In this document: one piece after another, positions 1 through 8,527 of the stretch
How the letters are laid out: each line of letters starts with the position of its first letter
How positions within the stretch are numbered: position 1 is the stretch's first letter
From: a virus
Length of the DNA stretch: 23,512 nt
Direction: 5' to 3' (one strand)
Virus record (IMG/VR): IMGVR_UViG_3300044635_000319
Coordinates: 1 to 23,512 of that record
Position numbers and translations under genes: made by a program
Notes under the pieces: model-generated
The model's database searches: none
The model's input: only the letters and a program-made list of their open reading frames with translations
What the model was told of the DNA's origin: nothing

Positions 1-1898
1 AATGCTATGCCTACTGGCGAACTGTCTTGGGCAGAAACAGAAAGCACCTGTGTAAACGTAGCACCCGCTATATCATAGCTAGAAGAAAACCCACTCAACT
101 CCAGATCACCATCAACAGCGTTATATACTACACCGTACATGTCCCAGTTACCTGATGCGACTTGATTGTAGGATGTAGGTGCAGTGGTCTCTACAAATGC
201 TCCACTTGTAGCTGTGAGGACAAATACACCGCTGTTGGCTTCAATGGTCTTGCCTACGTCTGCTGAGACGAATGAGCCTGTGCCTAGTGCTACCGATACT
301 GCGTCTAGTGTGTATTCATTAACGTCATCGCCGGTAACACCCACAATAAACATCTTAGTACCGCTAGGGTTAAATGCTATTGCCCACGGGTCATTTTCTT
401 GTGAGGATATTGAAAATAACTTAACAAAAGTTGCGGTCGATACATCAAACCCAGTAGACAGGCTATATTGATTTACTTCTTGCCCAGCACCCACAATAAA
501 CATCTTTGTGCCGTCAGCATTAAAAGCTAATCCTTTCGGGTCTGAATCTTGTGCAGATACACTGAAGCTATCTACAAAGGTTGCTGTTGAAATGTTAAAC
601 CCTGTGGACAAAGTGTACTCGTTAACATCTAAGCCGCCGCCGCCAACAACAAACATTTTAGTGCCGTCAGGGCTGAAGGCCAGTCCTTGAGGATAGATGT
701 CTTGCGCTGATACTGAAAACAGTCTTGTAAAACTTGCTGTAGATATATCAAACCCTGTCGATAAGGCATACTCGTTAACGTCAACACCAGTTGCGCCAAC
801 AATAAACATCTTAGTGCCATCAGCGTTAAAACAAAGCCCTGTTGGGTTTGTATCTTGTGAATTGACTGAAAACAACTGTGTAAAGGTAGCTGTTGAGACA
901 TCAAATGCCGCTGATAAAGCGTACTCATTTATATCCTTACCAGCAGCGCCAGTTATAAACATCTTAGTGCCGCTAGGATTAAATGCTATTCCCTTTGGTG
1001 CAGTTTCTTGTGCAGACACACTAAACGCATCTACAAACACTGAAGTAGAAACATCAAACCCAACAAAGTTCAACGTAGTAGCAGGCGCACTGTTCAACCT
1101 TTCATAGTTCTCAGTTGTCGAGTTTACATCCCACTCATTATTAGTCACACCTGTCTGTGGCACTTCTTTAGTCACGCTTACCACTGGTGTCAGCACTGTC
1201 TTAGTCAGGCTGATTGTAGACACCTCATTTGCTGTAAACGTCTTGGTCAGCGTACCCAGCGTTGGGTCTGAGTCAATGGTTGCGTACTCAAGCCCTGTAG
1301 CACCAGAGTTAACAACCAAAGCCTGACCAGCAGTGCCGAGTGTAGATAAGCCTGTGCCGCCTTTAGCAGTGGTGAGCGTGCCTGTGGTTTGTGTCGCTAG
1401 GTTAATTGTTGTGGCGATTGCTGCGGTATCTTGAAACGCTGCGCCGTTATAAACGCGCATGGCAGTTGTCGATGTGTTGAAGTAAATAGCACCTGTCACC
1501 AGAGCATTGCCATCATTATCAAGTGTCGGGTCTGATGCCTTAGCACCTAAGAACCTATCATCAAATAAGTCATAACTCGCAGCAGCGTTATTAGCCGCAG
1601 TTGTTGCCGTTGAGGCACTGGCAGATGCAGAGCTTGCAGAGCCTGATGCCGCACTAGCAGAAGCCGTTGCACTTGATGCAGAGCCGCTGGCAGAGCTTGC
1701 ACTTGCTGCCGCGTTAGTTGCGTTGGTGTTTACCTCACCAGCAACAGTATTGACTTGCCCTGACCATGTGTTTGTTGCAGTGATTACAGCAGGCAGTGAT
1801 GTGCCGTATAAAGTATCTGCGCGACTATCAAAGTTTGCTGGGTCACTTGTTAACGGTGGTGAACCTAGACTCGGAATGCTTTGCGTTATTGTAGTCAT
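1..1898 (-). CDS. Tail fibre with propeller-like repeats (partial, C-terminus outside window)
   Basis: An open frame of 632 codons runs from the ATG at 1898 to the left edge without a stop. The start overlaps the upstream stop (TGATG), with GGAG 8 nt ahead. Residues about 45-105 are Ala/Ser-rich and low in complexity, like a fibre stalk. Next comes a segment with DLFDDRFLGAKASDPTLDND, which I recall from many phage tail fibres. Five tandem repeats follow (starts at 1058, 905, 752, 599 and 449; 51, 51, 51, 50 and 50 residues), each with FDVSTATF, FSVSAQD, P.GLAFN.DGTKMFIVG and DVNEY motifs. This looks like beta-propeller blades. After repeat 5, about 74 residues of a different type (GTGSFVSADVGKTIEANSG) intervene before a sixth repeat begins at 77. 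The likely role is host recognition at the tail tip. Fibre assignment is firm; the propeller fold is inferred. Confidence 0.85.
   Translation of the reverse strand, partial: MTTITQSIPSLGSPPLTSDPANFDSRADTLYGTSLPAVITATNTWSGQVNTVAGEVNTNATNAAASASSASGSASSATASASAASGSASSASASASTATTAANNAAASYDLFDDRFLGAKASDPTLDNDGNALVTGAIYFNTSTTAMRVYNGAAFQDTAAIATTINLATQTTGTLTTAKGGTGLSTLGTAGQALVVNSGATGLEYATIDSDPTLGTLTKTFTANEVSTISLTKTVLTPVVSVTKEVPQTGVTNNEWDVNSTTENYERLNSAPATTLNFVGFDVSTSVFVDAFSVSAQETAPKGIAFNPSGTKMFITGAAGKDINEYALSAAFDVSTATFTQLFSVNSQDTNPTGLCFNADGTKMFIVGATGVDVNEYALSTGFDISTASFTRLFSVSAQDIYPQGLAFSPDGTKMFVVGGGGLDVNEYTLSTGFNISTATFVDSFSVSAQDSDPKGLAFNADGTKMFIVGAGQEVNQYSLSTGFDVSTATFVKLFSISSQENDPWAIAFNPSGTKMFIVGVTGDDVNEYTLDAVSVALGTGSFVSADVGKTIEANSGVFVLTATSGAFVETTAPTSYNQVASGNWDMYGVVYNAVDGDLELSGFSSSYDIAGATFTQVLSVSAQDSSPVGIA
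300..1058 (-). repeat. Five tandem 150-153-nt coding repeats in the tail fibre
   Basis: Successive repeat starts on the minus strand lie at 1058, 905, 752, 599 and 449, giving periods of 153, 153, 153 and 150 nt. The last copy ends near 300. The copies keep both protein and much DNA identity (for example the GGGTTTGAT and GTTAACGAGTA blocks). The one-codon loss in the fourth copy falls in the VGAGQEV loop, where the other copies read VGATGVDV or similar. Confidence 0.85.
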
Positions 1899-2953
1899 CA
1901 GACTCGCTCCAGCTCAAAATTCAAAATAACATTTTCGGGATATTGTAAATTGATACTAAAATCACGGTAATACCCAAGCATTGACACCGCTTCAAAGTAA
2001 CCATCAGTTGCATTATCAATGCCGTACCAGAAGGCAGGCTCTGCGTTAAGCAGGTCTCTCGTTTCGATTATTTTATTGACGGCAATTTTATCACAGAAAA
2101 CAGTCTGCTTGCTTTTCGGGATATTCCTTCTTTTTACCAAGATCGCATTGCCTTCATCGTCTCTGGTAACAGTTGAAAAGTTTAAGATGTCGCTGATGGC
2201 ATTGTATTGTGTTCTGCCAAAGATAACTTCACGCCCTACGCCAAGCGCAGCCAGTTCAGCGTTGCCAGATGTTGCAGTCAAAGTAACCGTCACGATGCAG
2301 TCGGTATAAGGTGGGATGTTAAAAAAGTTTAAGCTCTTTTGCGTTGTGAATGGCACTGTCAGGTGTTCGTACCAAGTGCGAACAATTCGAGTATTTAAAC
2401 TGCCCGTTGAGGTAAAGATAGTGCCGCCACCCAGCACACTAGTCACTGTCACTGTGTAGGAGTTAGCCTGTATGCCATCGAGACAGATACTGTCGATTCG
2501 TTTGCCTGGTGCAAAAACAACAGTAAATGTCAAAGGCACACTAGTGCGATTGTTTCTGTCGTAGTCAAACAATCGGAAGCGGTTAGTCTTGCCGATATAC
2601 TTCCATTTTGTGGTGTCGGTCAACGGGTTGCCAGTGTTAGCCGCAACCAGCGATTGGTACAAATCATGATTAGCCAAGTCGGTAACGATGTCACCAAGAT
2701 CGCAAGATGACCCAGAAGCGTAGATTGGATAAACGATACCAGCATTAGTCCAGTACGCACCTTCTGCAAGGGTTTGCCCGACATTGCCATTCTGCAAAGA
2801 TCGCCAGACCGTTTGCGGATCACCGTAGACAGATGCAAGGCCAACCAAAGCATTTATGGCATAGGTTGTCCCAGCGTTATACGTTGCTGCAACCTCCTCT
2901 GGCACTGTGCTGGATGTGATTGATGTTATCGCAATGGGCGGGATTACTTTCAT
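1898..2953 (-). CDS. Tail tip protein with two carbohydrate-binding-like segments
   Basis: This 351-aa protein starts at an ATG overlapping the tape measure stop by 4 nt (ATGA). Its position between tape measure and fibre marks it as a tail tip or baseplate component. The N-terminal third holds two related segments of about 45 residues. The first (about 24-71) has YNAGTTYA, VWRSLQNGN and AYWTNAG; the second (about 76-119) has GDIV, YQSLVAANTGNPLTD and KWKYIG. This pattern of Y...G..V, Y.SL.A.N.G and W..IG resembles CBM5/12-like repeats on phage tail proteins. The remaining 230 residues are beta-rich with no motif I can name. It has no lysozyme or protease signature, so binding to surface glycans is a reasonable inference, not shown. 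Confidence 0.65.
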   Translation of the reverse strand: MKVIPPIAITSITSSTVPEEVAATYNAGTTYAINALVGLASVYGDPQTVWRSLQNGNVGQTLAEGAYWTNAGIVYPIYASGSSCDLGDIVTDLANHDLYQSLVAANTGNPLTDTTKWKYIGKTNRFRLFDYDRNNRTSVPLTFTVVFAPGKRIDSICLDGIQANSYTVTVTSVLGGGTIFTSTGSLNTRIVRTWYEHLTVPFTTQKSLNFFNIPPYTDCIVTVTLTATSGNAELAALGVGREVIFGRTQYNAISDILNFSTVTRDDEGNAILVKRRNIPKSKQTVFCDKIAVNKIIETRDLLNAEPAFWYGIDNATDGYFEAVSMLGYYRDFSINLQYPENVILNFELERV

Positions 2954-5900
2954 GCTGCCACCGTTACAAGTGAGTCACCATCTCTGGTCACGCGCAGCAA
3001 CAAGTCTGCTGTGCGCTTGGTGTAAAAAGCCATGTTACGCATTTCGGTTAGCATATCACGCATTTCGCTCATCATGCCCCCGTTGTTGCGGTTGCGCGGA
3101 TCACTCGCAGTTAGTACTTCCTCGCCTTTGTGCAATTCAGCCCTAAAACCGTTAAACGGAACATTTCTAATACCGCCGAAACCTATTCCATCTAACCTGC
3201 CGCGTTCAGCCTGACCAAGCGTTGCAGCCCTTTCCAACAAGACATCGGCAGAGCCAGAGGATAACAGGAACTCTCTATCAGCAGGCGATACCTGACCGCC
3301 AAGAGCCTCGACCCACTGCTTTGTAAACTGGGTTAGTTGCTCAGACATTGGCGCAGATGTTACGCCCCTGCCTTCCTCTGCTGCTGTACCCAAGAACAAG
3401 CCACTGCCCTGACCCTTTTCATCAAAGCCACCAAAAGGATTGTTGCTGAAGTTAACATTAAGGCCAGCCGCTTTTGCTATTTCAGTCAGTGAGGCATCGT
3501 ATTTTCTGAATACATCAATCACTTCATTTGCTGACGCTTGATCTTCCCGTCTCGCAAAGCCAACAGGAGCAAAGCCAGAGGCAAAGGCATCAACAGCAAA
3601 CTTGCGATCAGCAGATGCACCAGGCGCATCGTGGATCAACAGGCCAGCGTTGCTAGAGGTTGTTGGTTTTTTAGCAAGTGCAGCAGCCGCAGCCGCAGCA
3701 AGTGCAGCCGCAGCCAGTAAAGGGTTAGCCATAATGAATGCGGTTGCAGCAGATGCGCCACCAGAGATTGCAGAGCCTACAGCAGCCGCACCGCCGGTTA
3801 TTGCAGTGCCTACTGAGCCAGCAGCAGAAGCCAATGTTGCGCCTATACCAGTACCAGCAGCAGCACCACCAGCAGTTCCAGCGGCAGCAGTACCAGCAGC
3901 CGCAGCACCACCACCAGTTATTGCAGATGTGACAGCCTTTGCAGCAGCGTTTGCAACAGCACTCGTTGCCGCACTAACAACAGATGCGCCAGCAGAACCG
4001 CCACCACCACCGCCACTGCTAATGCCGACAAATTCCATCAGCTTAGACGCAGCCCACTCGGCGAGCATTCTCTGGATCATAGTACTAAATGCTTTGGCGA
4101 TATTGTCAAAAGCGTTTCTGCCATTATTGAAAATGTCGATAAAGCTTGTGGTCAGGTATTCGTGAGTTCTGGATATTGCCTCTTCTTGCCGTCTTTGCGA
4201 CTCTATTTCAGCCGCTGCGCGTTGTTCTGAGCCGCGAGTGGATAGCTTAGTCCATACATCAACCGCTTCTTGGTTGCGCTCTGCGGCAGCGGTAGCGGCA
4301 TCAGTAGCATCTCTCTGGTCATACAGTGAGTTTATTGATGCTTCAATAGCTATCATTTGCTCAGTAGTCAATGCTGTGCCAGCACTCATCACCGCGTTGT
4401 AGATTGCTTGTTGTCGCTCGTTCAAAACAAGTTGGATTTCTGCGCGTTTGTTTTCTGTTACCAGTTTGTTTGTATGCTCGACAGCCTTTTCCCTAGCAAG
4501 GTTCAGTGCTTCTTGTGCAGCCTGGCTAGATTTTAACTCTGCCCTTTCATCAAACAGTGCAGATGCAGATGCAATGATTGCTTCTTTCTGGTCGTCTGTT
4601 AATTCAATGCCTTTAATTTTTGTCGCATTAAGGATAAAAAGTTCACGCTCAGACAGTTGCAGTGCAGCCCTTTCCGCATCAAGTTCTGTAACCTTTGCCA
4701 TAATGGCTAATGATGCTTCTTCTTCGGCAGCAGTCATTGCCACAATTGCAGTAGTTGCGGTTGTTGTACTGCCACCCATTGCTGTGATTGCAATTTCAAG
4801 CTCTGCTATTTCGCGCTCAAGGTTTAATGCTTCTGCTGAGTTTTCACCCATTGCCGCAGTAATGTTCTGGTGATTTGCGCGTGATGATACAAGCCTGCCT
4901 TGCAAGTCATCTAAACTGCCGACATACGAGGACAATATCCGATTGTGGTTTTCTTCTGTTCTGGCAAGCGCAGCAGTTTCAGCCTCAAGTGCTTCTGTCT
5001 CCTGCCGGTTGTCGTACATCATCTTGCCAAGCACTGCCAGCGTTGATACAACACCGACAATGATGCCAACTGGACCACCAAGCAGCGTTAAGGCAACACG
5101 CAAAGCACCTGCCGCAGTGGTTGCCACTGTCATACCGCCGACTGTTGCAGACATCGCCCCGACAAGGCCAACAACACCTTTTGCAGCAAACATTGATGCA
5201 GCAATACCGGCAACCGTTGCAACCGTATCAAGGTTCTCTGACAGGAAAACAAGCGCAGCACCAGTTGCACCCACGACACCTTTGACAGCCTCGCTTGAGC
5301 CAACAAACTCCATCATGTTGTTGTTGGCAACAGTCATATTCTGCTCAAAGGTTGCAGACATCTTTGTAAATGTCGCATCAATCTCGCCAGAGGCTTGCTG
5401 CAATGCTGTAACAACAATCTCAGCAGTAATGCCGCCTTCTGCCGCAAAGTCTCGCAGCTCGCCACGGGTCATTCGCAAACTGTCAGCAATGGCCTGCATC
5501 AGTATCGGTGATTGCTCTGATACTGAGTTAAATTCATCGCCGCGCAGTGCGCCTGCTGCCAAGCCTTGTGATAACTGTGTAATAGCGTTTGATGCTTCCT
5601 GTGCGCTTGCACCAGAAACCGCAAATGATTTGTTGATGGTATCTGTGAGGTCGATTAACTCAGCCTGATCGAGATTTAGGTTGGCCGTTGCGCGTGACAG
5701 CCTTGTGTACAGTCCAGCCGTAGCCTCAAAACTAGCGCGTGAGTCGTTAGCAACTCGCATCAATACTGCTTGGGTTGTAGACAGGTTTTCTGTAGCACCC
5801 TGCACAGTTTTAAGCTGGTTGGTTGCGTTTTGCCATGCGTCAGCGTATTCGATAGCTTGCCGAACAACCATTGATCCGCCCAGCGCAACTATTGCCGCTC

Positions 5901-6060
5901 CAGCAGCCTTTGCGGCACTTGTTAAGCCGCCAGTGGTTTTAGTGAGTTTATCGGTAGACTTGTCGGCATCATCGCTGGACGCAGCAAGGCCATCCAGCGA
6001 TTTGCGACCTTTATCGACTTCGGAGCTATCGACCTTAATTCGTAAAGTAACGTCAGTCAC
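2950..6060 (-). CDS. Tail tape measure protein
   Basis: At 1036 aa this is the longest gene in the window. It sits directly after the chaperone pair, as tape measure genes do. Residues 1-250 match the usual N-terminal tape measure domain (WQNATNQLKTVQGATEN, FEATAGLYTRLSRATANL, LSQGLAAGALRGDEFNSV). Residues about 260-350 are strongly hydrophobic with several possible membrane segments. Residues about 355-650 are charged, helical and coiled-coil-like. Residues about 690-830 are an Ala/Gly-rich hinge. The C-terminus contains GFGGIRNVPFNGFRAELHKG. The start is GTG, with GGGGG about 7 nt upstream, and it overlaps the T-frame stop by 8 nt. Its length would set the tail length, at roughly 150 nm by the usual 1.5 Å per residue rule (inference). 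Confidence 0.93.
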   Translation of the reverse strand: MTDVTLRIKVDSSEVDKGRKSLDGLAASSDDADKSTDKLTKTTGGLTSAAKAAGAAIVALGGSMVVRQAIEYADAWQNATNQLKTVQGATENLSTTQAVLMRVANDSRASFEATAGLYTRLSRATANLNLDQAELIDLTDTINKSFAVSGASAQEASNAITQLSQGLAAGALRGDEFNSVSEQSPILMQAIADSLRMTRGELRDFAAEGGITAEIVVTALQQASGEIDATFTKMSATFEQNMTVANNNMMEFVGSSEAVKGVVGATGAALVFLSENLDTVATVAGIAASMFAAKGVVGLVGAMSATVGGMTVATTAAGALRVALTLLGGPVGIIVGVVSTLAVLGKMMYDNRQETEALEAETAALARTEENHNRILSSYVGSLDDLQGRLVSSRANHQNITAAMGENSAEALNLEREIAELEIAITAMGGSTTTATTAIVAMTAAEEEASLAIMAKVTELDAERAALQLSERELFILNATKIKGIELTDDQKEAIIASASALFDERAELKSSQAAQEALNLAREKAVEHTNKLVTENKRAEIQLVLNERQQAIYNAVMSAGTALTTEQMIAIEASINSLYDQRDATDAATAAAERNQEAVDVWTKLSTRGSEQRAAAEIESQRRQEEAISRTHEYLTTSFIDIFNNGRNAFDNIAKAFSTMIQRMLAEWAASKLMEFVGISSGGGGGGSAGASVVSAATSAVANAAAKAVTSAITGGGAAAAGTAAAGTAGGAAAGTGIGATLASAAGSVGTAITGGAAAVGSAISGGASAATAFIMANPLLAAAALAAAAAAALAKKPTTSSNAGLLIHDAPGASADRKFAVDAFASGFAPVGFARREDQASANEVIDVFRKYDASLTEIAKAAGLNVNFSNNPFGGFDEKGQGSGLFLGTAAEEGRGVTSAPMSEQLTQFTKQWVEALGGQVSPADREFLLSSGSADVLLERAATLGQAERGRLDGIGFGGIRNVPFNGFRAELHKGEEVLTASDPRNRNNGGMMSEMRDMLTEMRNMAFYTKRTADLLLRVTRDGDSLVTVAA

Positions 6061-6400
6061 TATCAGCCCCCATAAATACTAAGTCTATTCGCCTAAGAGC
6101 AATGCGCTCCCATAGCTCTAATTGTATCGCATAAAACCAACAGAAATCCTGTACATCTTGAGCTGTCATTGCTTTGCGGGTTTTAGAATCTATCAGGCTG
6201 CGTATTTGGCAATAATAATCCCAAACATGTAGCCCGTACTCTGGTGCTGGTACTGCGTCAGCAAGTTGGTCTGGGATAACGCCTGTTTGACGCTTGATGC
6301 TCTCTAAATGTACCCGCAGTGCAATGCCATCTTCTTGTGGTGTCGCCAGCGTTATTTCTGATCGTGCATAATTTACAAGCCCTGCAATCAGGGCATCATA
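6053..6400 (-). CDS. T domain of tail chaperone GT, read by -1 frameshift
   Basis: The open frame from 6400 to the TGA at 6055-6053 has no start codon of its own near its beginning. It encodes 115 residues starting YDALIAGLVNYARSEITL and ending FMGADSD. It lies in the -1 frame of the upstream G gene and joins it at the slippery heptamer at 6400-6406. The fusion would be 254 aa (139 from G plus 115). In lambda-like siphoviruses the longer GT product recruits tape measure to tail tube subunits. This stretch would otherwise look like a 330-nt gap. Its stop overlaps the tape measure start by 8 nt. Product and mechanism follow the lambda G/GT model; frame, heptamer and absence of stops are seen directly. 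Confidence 0.85.
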   Translation of the reverse strand, partial: YDALIAGLVNYARSEITLATPQEDGIALRVHLESIKRQTGVIPDQLADAVPAPEYGLHVWDYYCQIRSLIDSKTRKAMTAQDVQDFCWFYAIQLELWERIALRRIDLVFMGADSD

Positions 6401-6816
6401 AAATTTGCGTTACTATGTACCGCAGCATCAACCTGCTCTTTTACCCACGGTAAGCTGACAGACTTGTAAAGCTCAATTGCAGCATCAAAAGAAAACTGCT
6501 GATCTTTGCCGTGAAAGAATATTGTCCGTGAATCATCAGTGCGCCAGCCTAAAGTAGAACGAGCCAGCAGTTGTGTACCTCTTTCGTTTGCTTCGGTAAC
6601 AATATCCATTTTTTCTTTTTTGTTAGCCGCAACCTTAATTGACTGGTTCGATACCTCGCGAACAGCAGCTTGGTATCTTTCAGAGTAACGGCCAACAACA
6701 GTGATAAAGATGCCAAGCCCCTGACCGTTGACAGGGTTCTTTAACTCAACATCAACACCCTCATTTGATTTTGTGCCGAGATCAAACTGATCCAAGCTCA
6801 TCGCTTTCTTGTTCAT
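6388..6816 (-). CDS. Tail assembly chaperone G
   Basis: The 142-aa protein lies between the tail tube and tape measure genes, the invariant position of the lambda gpG analogue. The start ATG has GAGG 8 nt upstream. It has the small acidic/basic mixed composition and the phrase LGWRTDD typical of phage chaperones of this type. Translation ends at TGA 6390-6388 with FMMP. A fraction of ribosomes is expected to slip at AAT TTT three codons before the stop to make the GT fusion. It is not a virion component in the lambda model and acts in the cytoplasm during tail assembly. Confidence 0.85.
   Translation of the reverse strand: MNKKAMSLDQFDLGTKSNEGVDVELKNPVNGQGLGIFITVVGRYSERYQAAVREVSNQSIKVAANKKEKMDIVTEANERGTQLLARSTLGWRTDDSRTIFFHGKDQQFSFDAAIELYKSVSLPWVKEQVDAAVHSNANFMMP
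6400..6406 (-). promoter_or_regulatory. -1 ribosomal frameshift slippery site A AAT TTT
   Basis: On the minus strand the sequence in the G frame reads GCA AAT TTT ATG. The heptamer A AAT TTT fits X XXY YYZ exactly, so tRNAs on AAT and TTT can re-pair on AAA and TTT. The -1 frame is then open for 115 codons to 6053. The site lies three codons before the G stop, at the place expected from lambda-type G/GT genes. Confidence 0.85.
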
Positions 6817-6850
6817 TCGTATATCCTCGCGGTTTGGTTTAATGCCCTTA

Positions 6851-6891
6851 CCGCCCCGCCGCTAGTCCGCGAGGACTAGTTGGCAGGACGG
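6851..6891 (-). other. Long RNA hairpin between tail tube and chaperone genes
   Basis: On the minus (transcribed) strand, CCGTCCTGCC (6891-6882) pairs with GGCGGGGCGG (6860-6851) over 10 positions including two G-U pairs. Inside it, CTAGTCC (6879-6873) pairs perfectly with GGACTAG (6868-6862) around a TCGC tetraloop. Only an AA/C internal loop interrupts about 17 pairs. On the other strand the two G-U pairs become A-C mismatches, which argues for function as late mRNA. No U-run follows, so it is not a standard intrinsic terminator. It may be a processing or stability element or a brake on readthrough after the abundant tail tube mRNA (inference). Confidence 0.7.
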
Positions 6892-6902
6892 CAGGTACTC
6901 GG

Positions 6903-8108
6903 TTAAGCAACAGCACTGTCTTGGATTGTGATTGTTGTTTCGTCAAAGGCCAAAGCAGCACCGCCGTCTACGTTCAGTCGCGCACTAAAAGGATACGTAC
7001 GCATAATTGCATCGCCATCATCTGGTGAGTCACCAGTAATTCGGATTTTCGGTATTGAGAAGCCCATGAAGTCAGCAGCATCAGTCTCATCCGCAGCAGC
7101 AGCAACAATCAGGCTGATTTCAGTTTCTGCATCATAAAGCGCAGAAAGGGTTTGATCACGCAGCATTGCCATGAACTGACCAGTCACCACGATCTGATTA
7201 CGGAACACATCACCAGACTCATTGCTGCCGATCTCTGCGCCTGTTGGTGCTGCACCATTAGCAATTTGTATATTCACAGCAGTCACAGGAATTGCAGTGC
7301 CATTGATGAAAATACGACCATTGATGGATGCAATGATGCCGGTCTGCGTTTCAGCAGTCGGAGCAGTCATTACCTGTGAGCCAGACAGTGCGCGTGACAG
7401 GCCAGCCAGTGTAGCTGACATTGTTGCGTTGCCGCTTGCAGGCAGGTCAAAGGTTAATCCCGAAACGATCATGTCACTAAAAAGATCAGAGTCGGTCAGG
7501 TCAGAATAGTATTCTTCAACCTGTAAATAATCCTTTGTGTGACCAGTCAATGGCGGTTTTGCTTTCTTGCCTGGCAGTGTGAAGGTAACAGAGTCGCCTG
7601 CTGATGCACTGACAATGGCATCACCATTCAGAAACACACCAGTCATCACGGTTGCGGTCAGGCCAGTGATCAGGAAGTTCTTGGCATTGTTTGCTGCTGC
7701 GGTTGATGTGAAGCCTGTCCATCTGCCGACATCACCAATCTTCAGACCAGCAGTCAGGTAGCCGCCAGAAGCATCAGTAAATGTGCCAGCGGATGCAGGA
7801 GTTACATCAGTGCCAGCAGCATAGGGCGTTGTGGCAGCAAATGCCGATTCAAGCATTGCTTCAACGAGTATCTGGTAGGTTGCCGAGGACAGCTCACCGT
7901 TGATTGTGCCTGATGCTGACTTGAGGCCGTAGTTTTGACCGCTTGACTGGTGGTCAGAACGAATCTCGTTGCTGCCGTACATGTCACGGCTTGCGTTGAA
8001 TATACTGGACGTTCTTCGCAGAATTTGCCCAGTAGCAGAGCCAGGTACGCCAAGCCCTGTTTGTTTGCGGATGGTGGTTTGTTTAGCAATCTTCTGAGCA
8101 ATGGCCAT
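6903..8108 (-). CDS. Major tail tube protein
   Basis: The 401-aa protein lies after the tail terminator and before the chaperones. The N-terminus (MAIAQKIAKQTTIRKQTGLG, then RRTSSIFNASRDMYGSNEI, then INGELSSATYQILVEAML) matches the phage tube protein family I know as Phage_tube_2. It would polymerise as hexameric rings around the tape measure. It is longer than a minimal tube subunit (about 200-300 aa). Residues about 95-200 (TPASAGTFTDASGGYLTAGL) look like an extra beta-rich domain. The start ATG at 8108 has GAGG 9 nt upstream. A large RNA hairpin follows its stop. Confidence 0.88.
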   Translation of the reverse strand: MAIAQKIAKQTTIRKQTGLGVPGSATGQILRRTSSIFNASRDMYGSNEIRSDHQSSGQNYGLKSASGTINGELSSATYQILVEAMLESAFAATTPYAAGTDVTPASAGTFTDASGGYLTAGLKIGDVGRWTGFTSTAAANNAKNFLITGLTATVMTGVFLNGDAIVSASAGDSVTFTLPGKKAKPPLTGHTKDYLQVEEYYSDLTDSDLFSDMIVSGLTFDLPASGNATMSATLAGLSRALSGSQVMTAPTAETQTGIIASINGRIFINGTAIPVTAVNIQIANGAAPTGAEIGSNESGDVFRNQIVVTGQFMAMLRDQTLSALYDAETEISLIVAAAADETDAADFMGFSIPKIRITGDSPDDGDAIMRTYPFSARLNVDGGAALAFDETTITIQDSAVA

Positions 8109-8119
8109 GATGGCTTACC

Positions 8120-8527
8120 TCACGTTGGAATAAATGATCTGAATCTGATTTTCACCAGCACAGTATAACGGTTGTCTTCGATGCCGGTTGTTTCTATCTC
8201 CGGCGTTTCGGTTATGTTGACAGTGACCCCGCCACTGCTAACGGTTGACGCTCTTTCAAAGTTCGTGCGTATAAGCTCTGCTCTGGTCATCGCCGCTGAC
8301 GATCCTGTGTTCATTGGGTACATCAAGCGCACTTGCATGTAGCCCAATTCCTGATGTGACCTGCCGATTTCTGTGTTGTCAGGTCTGGCAAATAACACAT
8401 TGCATATTTGATACGGAACCGTAGCAGCAGGCGGCTTAAATGGCGCGTTTTCAAACGCCGTAGCAAGTGCTGGCGTAATGCCGTTCAGCCTTGCCTCCAG
8501 TGCTGCGCGAATAGATACCGTACTCAT
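8120..8527 (-). CDS. Tail terminator protein (DUF4128-like)
   Basis: The 135-aa protein starts at an ATG overlapping the previous stop by 4 nt (ATGA). The sequence has an N-terminal SIRAALEARLNGITPALATA, a central PYQICNVLFARPDNTEIG, a GYMQVRLMYP strand and a C-terminal YTVLVKIRFRSF strand. These are typical of the DUF4128/lambda gpU-like tail terminator fold. The role is to cap the finished tail tube and interface with the head. Order in the operon supports it: the HK97-gp10-like gene precedes and the tail tube follows. The family name is from recollection of the pattern. Confidence 0.75.
   Translation of the reverse strand: MSTVSIRAALEARLNGITPALATAFENAPFKPPAATVPYQICNVLFARPDNTEIGRSHQELGYMQVRLMYPMNTGSSAAMTRAELIRTNFERASTVSSGGVTVNITETPEIETTGIEDNRYTVLVKIRFRSFIPT

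Noticed and set aside
300-1058. CRISPR-like periodic repeat
   Set aside because: The 150-153-nt period has no unique spacers between short repeats, and the whole stretch is an open coding frame with matching protein repeats.
184-1107. Plus-strand open frames with repeated motifs at 184-1107
   Set aside because: The repeats belong to the minus-strand tail fibre; the plus-strand products only reflect the 153-nt DNA period and are broken by stops between copies.
3602-5668. Long plus-strand open frames (for example 3602-4165 and 4943-5668) opposite the tape measure gene
   Set aside because: They are the mirror of the Ala/Gly-rich tape measure codons, have proline/alanine-rich or low-complexity products, lack ribosome sites, and oppose a well-supported 1036-aa gene.
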